64,000 nt of DNA, taken from positions 1-64,000 of the forward strand of contig NZ_BJCC01000017.1 of the NCBI RefSeq assembly GCF_004309355.1. Direction: 5' to 3'. This stretch comes from Enterococcus florum. Lineage in GTDB: Bacteria > Bacillota > Bacilli > Lactobacillales > Enterococcaceae. The translations under genes were made by a program, and so were the position numbers. This document shows positions 57,542 to 64,000 of the stretch, piece by piece (the stretch's first letter is position 1; each line of letters starts with the position of its first letter). The notes below the pieces were generated by a model. That model was not told the origin of the DNA. It worked only from the letters and a program-made list of their open reading frames with translations, and made no database searches.

Positions 57542-58771
57542 TTACAGCAGCAAACTCATTGGGTTCTCCAGCAATTCAACGATCATACTTAAAAATTCTG
57601 ATGCTGGTGCACCATCTACGACACGGTGGTCAAAAGATAAGCATAGATTTAGCGCAGAAACCCTTTTTACCTGTGGTCCTTCTTCGGTCTGCTCAACCAC
57701 TACTTTGTCGTACATCCCGCCAACGCCTAAGATCGCTACTTCTGGCGCATTGATGATTGGGTTGAATTCTTTCACCTTGCTTCGTCCTAACGAGCTGACC
57801 GTGAAGGTTCCTCCACTCATTTCAGATGGCGTCAACTGGCCATTGCGTGCTTTGCCGGTTACTTCTTTGACTGCCTGCGTCAATGCACTCAATCCCATTG
57901 AATCCGCATGGTGAACAACAGGAACCACCAAGCCTTCTGAGACAGCTACGGCAACACCCATGTTGATTTCTTTAAACTGGCGAATGCCTTCGTCCAACCC
58001 ATGAGCGTTGAATTCAGGGTGCGCCTTCAACGCAACCATCGTTGCTTTCATAATGATTTCCAAGAAGGATATCCGTTCCGAGGTTTGTTCTTCCACCATC
58101 GGCAGCAATTGTCCTCTAAGCTCTTTGACCTTAGTCATATCCACTTCAGCATTCATCGTGACATGCGGAATCGTGGTTTTGCTGGCAGACATCTTATCGG
58201 CGATTGCTTTACGCATCCCGCTCCAAGGAATCAACTCACTGGTGTCTGCTGCAACAGGATTCGCAGCAGCGGCCGGCTGTTCTTGGTAATTTGCAACGTC
58301 CTGTGCCTGAATACGGCCTTTGGGACCTGACCCATTGACCTTCTGCAGATCGATTCCCTTTTCACGTGCGATTCGACGTGCTGCCGGAGTGGCGCGAATA
58401 TTTTTCGTATCTACCTTAGCCGGTTCTCGTGCTGCTGCTGATTTCTCTTCTTTCGTTTCAACAGCTGCTTCTTCTTTCGGTGCTTCTTTTGGTGCTTCTT
58501 CGCCAGATGGCATCTCAGCTGGAACTTCTTCCCCAGCTTCGCCAATATAGGCAATGACTGAATTGACCGGTGCACTCTCATCATCACCAATGTATTTCTT
58601 TAATAGAATTCCTTCATCATACGCTTCAACTTCGATGGCGATTTTATCCGTCATTACTTCGAAGATCGCTTCGCCGACTTCAACCGGGTCGCCTTCATTT
58701 TTCAACCAGGTCGTGATCGTTCCAACATCCATCGTTGAGCTCAATTTCGGCATTAAAACCTCGTGTGCCAT
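57542..58771 (-). CDS. Dihydrolipoamide acyltransferase (E2) of a 2-oxo-acid/acetoin dehydrogenase
   Basis: The 409-residue protein has one lipoyl domain (lysine in MTDKIAIEVEA, about 40-45), a Glu/Ala/Pro-rich linker (about 85-130), a peripheral-subunit-binding domain (ATPAARRIAREKGIDL), and a catalytic domain ending in DHRVVDGAP. One lipoyl domain is fewer than in some enterococcal PDH E2 proteins. GGAGGAG precedes the ATG. It is the acyl-transfer core of the complex. Confidence 0.92.
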   Translation of the reverse strand: MAHEVLMPKLSSTMDVGTITTWLKNEGDPVEVGEAIFEVMTDKIAIEVEAYDEGILLKKYIGDDESAPVNSVIAYIGEAGEEVPAEMPSGEEAPKEAPKEEAAVETKEEKSAAAREPAKVDTKNIRATPAARRIAREKGIDLQKVNGSGPKGRIQAQDVANYQEQPAAAANPVAADTSELIPWSGMRKAIADKMSASKTTIPHVTMNAEVDMTKVKELRGQLLPMVEEQTSERISFLEIIMKATMVALKAHPEFNAHGLDEGIRQFKEINMGVAVAVSEGLVVPVVHHADSMGLSALTQAVKEVTGKARNGQLTPSEMSGGTFTVSSLGRSKVKEFNPIINAPEVAILGVGGMYDKVVVEQTEEGPQVKRVSALNLCLSFDHRVVDGAPASEFLSMIVELLENPMSLLL

Positions 58772-58785
58772 GCTTTTCTCCTCCT

Positions 58786-59763
58786 TTATGCCATCAGTTC
58801 GCGACAAGCTTCAACAATATCTTCGACTTGCGGCACTGCTTTTCTTTCTAGCTCAGGATGGTACGGCATCGGAATTTCTTTGCCTGCCAAACGGACGATC
58901 GGTGCATCCAGAAAATCAAAGGATTCGCTTTCTGCGATCACACTGGCTAACTCTGCACTAAATCCGCTGCGCTTGACTGCTTCTGTCACCACAACAGCCT
59001 TGCCGGTTTTCATAACTGAATCTACAATCGTTTCTTTATCTAATGGTACCAAGGTTCTTGGGTCGACGACTTCAATATTGATGCCTTCTTCTGCCAAAAT
59101 ATCAGCCGCTTCCAAAGCTTTGTGAACCATAATGCCGGTAGCAACAACAGAGATATCTGACCCTTCTCGTTTGATATCCGCTACGCCGATCGGAATCGTG
59201 TATTTTCCTTCCGGCACATCCGAAGAGGTGCGGTAACATAGCTTGTGTTCATAAAACATAACCGGATTGTCATCTTCGATTGCTGCATGCAGCAATCCTT
59301 TTGCGTCATACGCAGTTGCCGGCTGGATGACCTTCAGACCCGGAATATGAGCCGTCCAGTTTTCTAAACTTTGGGAGTGCTGTGCGGCTGCTCCGGTACC
59401 AGAACCGCCTGGTGTCCGCATTACCAAAGGAATCTTGGCTTTTCCGCCATACATATAACGGATCTTAGCTGCCTGGTTCACGATTTGATCCAACGCGATC
59501 GTAATAAAATCAGAAAACTGAATTTCAAAAATCGGACGCATCCCAGTCATTGCTGCGCCGACAGAGGCTCCAGCGATCACCGATTCCGCGATTGGGGTCG
59601 AACGGATTCGTTCTTCGCCAAATTCTTCAAACATGCCGCGGCTGACCCCAAAGGCCCCTCCATAGATCCCAATATCTTCGCCCATCAAAAAGACGTCTTC
59701 ATTTTCACGCATTGCTTCTGACATAGCTTCTCTTACTGCTTCTGAATAAGTGATTTCTCTCAT
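58786..59763 (-). CDS. 2-oxo-acid/acetoin dehydrogenase E1 beta subunit
   Basis: The 325-residue transketolase-like subunit has the family features [43 protein letters not shown] and [16 protein letters not shown]. It forms the thiamine-diphosphate active site with E1 alpha. The ATG at 59763 follows AGGAGG; an in-frame TTG at 59766 is possible. It ends 14 bases before E2. Confidence 0.93.
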   Translation of the reverse strand: MREITYSEAVREAMSEAMRENEDVFLMGEDIGIYGGAFGVSRGMFEEFGEERIRSTPIAESVIAGASVGAAMTGMRPIFEIQFSDFITIALDQIVNQAAKIRYMYGGKAKIPLVMRTPGGSGTGAAAQHSQSLENWTAHIPGLKVIQPATAYDAKGLLHAAIEDDNPVMFYEHKLCYRTSSDVPEGKYTIPIGVADIKREGSDISVVATGIMVHKALEAADILAEEGINIEVVDPRTLVPLDKETIVDSVMKTGKAVVVTEAVKRSGFSAELASVIAESESFDFLDAPIVRLAGKEIPMPYHPELERKAVPQVEDIVEACRELMA

Positions 59764-59855
59764 CAACTTGCTCCTCCTATTTCGTTACTAGGGCAATCAT
59801 TTTCTCGAAAAATGATTTTCATTCTTCCTATACTTTTCATCGCCTCAGCAATGGG

Positions 59856-60857
59856 TTAATCTGAGTAAACATCTTCGTACATACTTTCCATTTCTGGCAT
59901 TGGGCTCTCTTCCGCAAACTTCACGGCATCTTCAATCGCTTGCTTGGATTCTACCCGAATTGTTTCTGCTTCTTCTTCCGTAAACAATCCAGCAGCAACA
60001 AATTTTTCTTTTGCCAGCTTGATTGGATCACGGTTTTTACGCCAATCTTCTTCTTCCTCTTTGGTTCGGTATTTCTTGGCATCCGATTTTGAATGGCCCT
60101 TCCAGCGATACGTCATTGCTTCGATCAAGGTCGGTCCTTCTCCACGCCGAGCTTTCTCTACGGCATCGTAGGTCGTATTGATGACTTCAATCAAGTCGTT
60201 GCCGTCGATCGTAATCCCTTCGATTCCATAAGCTTTTGCTCGTTCAGACAACTGGTCCACTCTCATCATGGTTTTAAACGGACCACTCATGCCGTATTGA
60301 TTGTTTTCGATAAAATAAACCACTGGCAAATCCCAGATCGCTGCCAAGTTAACCGCTTCATGGAAGCTTCCTTCATTAGTAGAGCCGTCCCCTGCATAAG
60401 CCAGAGCTACATTATCCAAGCCCTTCATCTTGGCAGTCAAAGCTGCCCCTGTAGCAATTGGAAAACCGCCGCCAACGATGCCGTTTGCGCCTAGATTTCC
60501 TGTATCTAAATCGGCGATATGCATGGACCCGCCTTTTCCGTTGTTCGTTCCAGTCGTTCTTCCAAATAATTCCGCCATCATTTCATTGACGTTGCAGCCT
60601 TTAGCGATCGTTTGTCCATGTCCTCGATGGGTAGCAGTGATCCAATCTGTTTTTCTTAGAACCGCTCCGCTTCCTGCTGAGGAAGACTCTTGCCCAACTG
60701 CCAAGTGCGTCGTTCCATGGATCAATCCTTTCGCAAACAGCTGATCCACTTTTTCATCGAAATAGCGAATTTCCCACATTGTTCTGTAGACTTTTTTCAA
60801 GTCTTCATCAGTCAAACCTGCACGATTTGGCACGGACATTTTTGTTGTCTCTGACAT
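59856..60857 (-). CDS. 2-oxo-acid/acetoin dehydrogenase E1 alpha subunit (AcoA-like)
   Basis: The 333-residue protein carries the thiamine-diphosphate motif GDGSTNEGSFHEAVNLAAIW...NN (about 165-195) and the loop HRGHGQTIAKG. At 333 residues it is shorter than enterococcal PdhA (about 370) and starts directly at the catalytic region, closer to AcoA of acetoin dehydrogenases. I therefore favour acetoin cleavage over pyruvate dehydrogenase, but this rests on length and general resemblance. AAAGGAG precedes the ATG. Confidence 0.88.
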   Translation of the reverse strand: MSETTKMSVPNRAGLTDEDLKKVYRTMWEIRYFDEKVDQLFAKGLIHGTTHLAVGQESSSAGSGAVLRKTDWITATHRGHGQTIAKGCNVNEMMAELFGRTTGTNNGKGGSMHIADLDTGNLGANGIVGGGFPIATGAALTAKMKGLDNVALAYAGDGSTNEGSFHEAVNLAAIWDLPVVYFIENNQYGMSGPFKTMMRVDQLSERAKAYGIEGITIDGNDLIEVINTTYDAVEKARRGEGPTLIEAMTYRWKGHSKSDAKKYRTKEEEEDWRKNRDPIKLAKEKFVAAGLFTEEEAETIRVESKQAIEDAVKFAEESPMPEMESMYEDVYSD

Positions 60858-60917
60858 AATTTACGCTCCTTTTCTTTCATTCATCTATAACTAGTTCTGC
60901 CCAAGCAAAACTTAGCG

Positions 60918-61865
60918 CTAATCCAATAATTTCTTGGCAGTCTCTTCATCAGTGATCAATACATTGACCAAGCCGCCTCTGAGCGCTGCTCGAATTCCCT
61001 CTGACTTCTCTTTTCCCCCAGAAACACCAATCCGCAACGGGATCTTCTTCAAATCATCTAAATTGATCGCCAACACCCGTTCGTTCCAAGTGCACTCTGC
61101 CAACTGGCCATCCTTGTCAATAAAGTTGTAGCAAATATCTCCGGTCACTTTGCGTTCCGACAATTCTGTCCGCAGATGATCGGAATCCGCTAACAAATAC
61201 GTTTTGGTCATCGTAGAGTAGGCCGGCAACCCACCAATCCCTACCAAGGCAACATCGACACTTTTGGCTTCGTCAAACACATTTTTGATAAATGACTGCT
61301 CCATGAACACTCGTTTAGCTTCTGCTGAATCCACGGTGATCGGTGCATGCAGTTCAACCGCTCGCCCGTCGCATTTTTTAGCAAACAACTCGCAGACCAC
61401 GTTGGCCTGCAGTGCCATGTGCTGCTGCCCCATGCCTCCAACCAATGGCAAAAAGCTAAGGTTTTCCATTTGATTCTTTTGCGAAAAATTCATCGCTGCT
61501 TCATGCACGACGGTTCCTGCAGAAACGCCGATCTTCTGATTCGGCTGTAAAATACGTGCCAAGTATTTTGCGGCGGTAATTCCAATTCGTTTGTTCAGCA
61601 TCTCTACTCCAGTCGGAGCGATGCAAATGACTTCCTTCATGCCATATTGCTCCATGATCTTCTCTTCCAGCATCCGGTATGGATGTGCGAGATCATCATG
61701 AATGATAATTTCCACTAATCCTAAGTCTCGAGCTTTTGACAGATACTTTGATACCAATGAACGGCTGATATTGAATTTTTTTGCAACCTCGGATTGTTTA
61801 GCTCCTTCTTCGTAATACATCGAAGCAATTTCTACTAACAATCTTCGATCATCCGAGTAGCTCAT
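60918..61865 (-). CDS. SorC/DeoR-type sugar-binding transcriptional regulator
   Basis: The protein has 315 residues: an N-terminal helix-turn-helix (QSEVAKKFNISRSLVSKYLSKA) and a large SorC effector domain (KIGVSAGTVVHEAAM, LPLVGGMGQQH, VALVGIGGLPAYST). AGGAGGG precedes the ATG. It lies 60 bases before the E1 alpha gene with no clear promoter between, so it likely heads the dehydrogenase transcript and represses it. Paired palindromes sit in its own promoter region. Confidence 0.9.
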   Translation of the reverse strand: MSYSDDRRLLVEIASMYYEEGAKQSEVAKKFNISRSLVSKYLSKARDLGLVEIIIHDDLAHPYRMLEEKIMEQYGMKEVICIAPTGVEMLNKRIGITAAKYLARILQPNQKIGVSAGTVVHEAAMNFSQKNQMENLSFLPLVGGMGQQHMALQANVVCELFAKKCDGRAVELHAPITVDSAEAKRVFMEQSFIKNVFDEAKSVDVALVGIGGLPAYSTMTKTYLLADSDHLRTELSERKVTGDICYNFIDKDGQLAECTWNERVLAINLDDLKKIPLRIGVSGGKEKSEGIRAALRGGLVNVLITDEETAKKLLD

Positions 61866-61941
61866 GTTGTCCCTCCTGTATCTTCATTTGAATTGGCATC
61901 CTGATTGAACGAGTTTGAATCTAACACTTTGTTCACCTTTT

Positions 61942-62007
61942 AACATATGTTCTATAACGTGACATATGTTACACCTCAATAGTAGGTGGCTTTCAATCCA
62001 TTGTCAA
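61942..62007 (-). promoter_or_regulatory. SorC-gene promoter with paired operators
   Basis: On the minus strand TTGACA (62002-62007), 17 bases and TACTAT (61979-61984) form a strong promoter. Just downstream are AACATATGTT (61942-61951) and a related TGACATATGTTA (about 61960-61971), with centres about 19-20 bases apart. This suggests autoregulation by tetramer binding. Confidence 0.8.
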
Positions 62008-62090
62008 CGCTATCATCGGATTTTCGTTCATATTTGGTGGATGTTCCCAAATGAATGCTGCCAGTCACAAATGTTCCGGCTTTTTTGAGA

Positions 62091-62158
62091 CAACAAAAGC
62101 CATTGATCCCTGTTGTAAGCCGCCTCTAAAGCGTACTTCTGGTCTCAATGGCTTTGCA
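62091..62158 (-). terminator. Terminator of the gat-type operon
   Basis: On the minus strand AAAGCCATTGA and TCAATGGCTTT form the outer stem, with an inner GTACGC/GGC helix, and end in TTTTG. Confidence 0.78.
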
Positions 62159-62167
62159 TGCAGCTTG

Positions 62168-62443
62168 TTACGTCAATGCTTCGATTACTTTATCACAGCA
62201 GCCTTCCATTCCAAACTTAGTAATAAACGGAGTTCCATCGATTACGGGAACCTCGGTAGTAAATTTAGGCTGTCCGATGACTACAACGGCATCCACATCT
62301 GGATCAACCGTTTCTACTTCATAAATACTTTTGCCATATACATTGACGTCTATTCCTTTTTGGCTAAGATAGTCTTGAATATAATTTACAGCAAAATTAC
62401 GCTTGTTATCTGATGTACCCGCTGCCACTAAAATTGTTTTCAT
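62168..62443 (-). CDS. GatB-like PTS EIIB paralogue lacking the active-site cysteine
   Basis: The 91-residue protein has the size and pattern of a galactitol-family EIIB (KTILVAAGTS at the start, VDAVVVIGQPKF, IPxxxG-like VPVIDGTPFITKFGMEG at the end). Where EIIB has ACG with the phosphorylated Cys, it has AAG, and GTGVATS is replaced by GTSDNKR. The only cysteines are the CC pair near residue 82. It cannot be phosphorylated in the usual way. AAGGAG precedes the ATG. It is the last gene of the operon. Confidence 0.75.
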   Translation of the reverse strand: MKTILVAAGTSDNKRNFAVNYIQDYLSQKGIDVNVYGKSIYEVETVDPDVDAVVVIGQPKFTTEVPVIDGTPFITKFGMEGCCDKVIEALT

Positions 62444-62465
62444 AGAGTCTCCTTCTTTACTGTAA

Positions 62466-63200
62466 TTAGTACGTTCGACCGCCGTCTGCCAACATAATTT
62501 GTCCATGAATATAAGAACTTTCCGGACTAGCCAAGAAAAAGGTCAGATTGGCAATATCCTCTGGCTGTCCAAAACGACGGATCGGAATTTTTTTCACTAA
62601 TTCTGCGCGACTGGCCTCATCCGGATACAAATGATCCAAAATATCTGTTTGAATCACCCGAGGTGCCACTGCGTTCACATTGACTCCCTTTGGCCCTAGC
62701 TCTTTGGAGATCGTTCGCATCAAGCCGTGCTGTCCTGCCTTCGACGAAGCATAATGCGCGCCGCCGCCTGTTCCTGTGATCCCAGAACCGGATGTGATAA
62801 AGATGATCTTGCCTTGGTTGGAAAGAAAATCGTTATAAAAGGCTTTGATCGTATAAAATGACCCGTCCAAATTGATTTTCAGCACCCGCTGCCATTCCTC
62901 GATTGATATCTCTTCAACCGTATGCAGATAACTGATCCCCGCATTGACCACCAGCACATCTACTCGTCCAAAATGATCGAAAACGGTCTCACGTACCTGA
63001 GCAAGATCATCAAAGCGACTGACATCCGCATGGACAAATTCCGAACGAGCATAGGCAGAAAATTCCTGTGCGGTTTTCTCACCCACCTCACGATCAAAAT
63101 CGACGATTACAGTATAGGCCCCTTCGCGAGCGAACCGCTCAGCGATCGCTTTGCCGATTCCTTTCGCAGCACCCGTCACTACAGCAACCTTTCCTTGCAT
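62466..63200 (-). CDS. SDR family polyol(-phosphate) dehydrogenase
   Basis: The protein has 244 residues. The cofactor motif is TGAAKGIG (about 9-16), NAG near 86, catalytic YASSK, and the C-terminus YIHGQIMLADGG. VDFD after the second strand suggests NAD. It lies in a Gat-type PTS operon, so it probably oxidises the imported polyol phosphate. The start is uncertain: ATG 63200 or GTG 63209, neither with a strong ribosome site. Confidence 0.85.
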   Translation of the reverse strand: MQGKVAVVTGAAKGIGKAIAERFAREGAYTVIVDFDREVGEKTAQEFSAYARSEFVHADVSRFDDLAQVRETVFDHFGRVDVLVVNAGISYLHTVEEISIEEWQRVLKINLDGSFYTIKAFYNDFLSNQGKIIFITSGSGITGTGGGAHYASSKAGQHGLMRTISKELGPKGVNVNAVAPRVIQTDILDHLYPDEASRAELVKKIPIRRFGQPEDIANLTFFLASPESSYIHGQIMLADGGRTY

Positions 63201-63223
63201 TTCACCCACTGCTGCCCACGTCC

Positions 63224-63502
63224 TTATTTCAAGATTTCCACGATTTTTTTAACATCTTCTTCGATCCCTACTCCGGTTAAGAAGGATAGTGCACGAATCA
63301 CTGGGATCGCATCACTTTCAAAAGAGGTCGTGGTGACCACCAAATCCGCATTTTCGATTTTTGACGGCAATTCTGCAACTTTGCATTGTTCCACAGTAGC
63401 AGGAATGCCATTTTTTTCCAATTCTTCTTTCACGCGCATACATACGACGGTCGAAGTCGCTACTCCAGTGCCGCACGCGATCAATACATGTTTTTTATTC
63501 AT
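63224..63502 (-). CDS. gatB: PTS EIIB, galactitol family
   Basis: The 92-residue cytoplasmic subunit has the phosphorylatable cysteine in LIACGTGVATS (Cys10). It passes phosphate from EIIA to the polyol bound by EIIC. The start overlaps the gatC stop by 8 bases. The polyol is not fixed by sequence; the family includes galactitol, arabitol and xylitol systems. Confidence 0.9.
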   Translation of the reverse strand: MNKKHVLIACGTGVATSTVVCMRVKEELEKNGIPATVEQCKVAELPSKIENADLVVTTTSFESDAIPVIRALSFLTGVGIEEDVKKIVEILK

Positions 63503-64000
63503 TTGTCCCTACTCCTTCTGATCCTGATTTTTTATCCGTTTGGTCCAGCAATCCATAATGGCGCTTGATGTCATTGCGAGTCCAGAACCACAATGCTCCG
63601 TAGCCCAACAGAGCAATGATTCCTGCCGCAAATTGCGGAACGTTTGATGGATCGATCAGCTTCAGCATGATCCACAAAGTGATGTGGCAGCTCATATCGA
63701 TCCCTGAAATCATCGTTGCACCTTCTGGGAAAGCAAAGCCAACTGCATGCGCCATCGTGGTCGTCAATTCACCCAGGTTGGTGGCAATAAAGAACACGAT
63801 ACAAATAGATACAATGGCATTCAGCAAGCCGCGGAAAATATTTCCTTTCGAAGCGGCAATGGACCAAATAACGGTAAATGGCAATACAGCTAAATCGGCA
63901 AATGGCAGCATCCGGTTGTATGGCAATACAGCTGCCAAAACAATCGTGATCGGTACCATGATCAACGCACAAGTAATAATCGCCGGGTGAGCCGTAACTA
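63495..64000 (-). CDS. gatC: PTS EIIC, galactitol family (C-terminal part, runs off window)
   Basis: The last 167 or so residues of a membrane EIIC of the Gat family are present. The frame is open to the right edge and reads VTAHPAIITCALIMVPITI at the boundary, then PYNRMLPFADLAVLPF and several hydrophobic segments. The start and EIIA gene lie beyond the window. It is the first visible gene of gatC-gatB-SDR-gatB-like. Confidence 0.9.
   Translation of the reverse strand, partial: VTAHPAIITCALIMVPITIVLAAVLPYNRMLPFADLAVLPFTVIWSIAASKGNIFRGLLNAIVSICIVFFIATNLGELTTTMAHAVGFAFPEGATMISGIDMSCHITLWIMLKLIDPSNVPQFAAGIIALLGYGALWFWTRNDIKRHYGLLDQTDKKSGSEGVGTNE

Overview
The window reads as low-GC Firmicute DNA, most likely an Enterococcus that is not E. 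faecalis. The pointers are many PTS permeases with linked phospho-glycosidases, an Lsa-type ABC-F gene, an LPxTG pilus cluster, a LytTR/DUF3021 pair, Mga/RpiR/SorC/LicT-type regulators, and strong AGGAGG ribosome binding sites. The species cannot be fixed from the sequence alone. No rRNA, tRNA, CRISPR array, insertion sequence or prophage was seen.

Layout. 0.5-3.5 kb: two Gfo/Idh/MocA oxidoreductases divergent from an RpiR regulator. 3.7-8.1 kb: a bgl operon (licT-bglP-bglA) with two RAT antiterminator sites, each followed by a terminator. 8.2-10.2 kb: an Lsa-like ABC-F gene whose leader holds a promoter, a 6-codon leader peptide and a terminator, trailed by a broken glutamine-amidotransferase gene. 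10.3-15.6 kb: an OFA-type MFS transporter, a PucR regulator, and a divergent DUF3237 plus Fe-S flavoenzyme operon. 15.8-18.9 kb: a small XRE regulator, RpiR, a CapA-like lipoprotein and an SDR. 19-23.4 kb: an alpha-glucoside PTS operon (malP-malA-FGGY kinase). 23.5-26.5 kb: SDR/LysR, a SWIM protein and DUF6429. 26.7-30.5 kb: EIIC, GntR and GH1 with shared operators. 30.7-33.5 kb: a VOC gene relic, an autoregulated MarR and a membrane GDPD. 33.6-36.8 kb: an amino-sugar PTS, nanE and RpiR. 36.9-46.3 kb: small proteins and housekeeping or salvage genes, including a TPP-riboswitch thiW-thiM-thiE operon. 46.4-55.1 kb: an Mga-type regulator, a three-gene pilus/adhesin operon without a local sortase C, and an AraC regulator. 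55.2-61.9 kb: proC, then an acetoin/2-oxo-acid dehydrogenase operon behind a SorC regulator. 62.2-64 kb: the end of a Gat-family PTS operon (gatC-gatB-SDR-gatB-like), which runs off the right edge.

Functionally this is a carbohydrate-uptake region. At least five PTS systems each sit with their own hydrolase, epimerase or dehydrogenase and a local regulator, and three promoters carry catabolite-repression (cre) look-alikes. The most notable observations are the attenuator with leader peptide ahead of the Lsa-like gene, a GatB paralogue lacking the phosphorylated cysteine, the pilus operon with an LPQTN protein and no sortase, the GntR operator pair, and three or four gene relics. I found no single locus that I can defend as a wholly new system.
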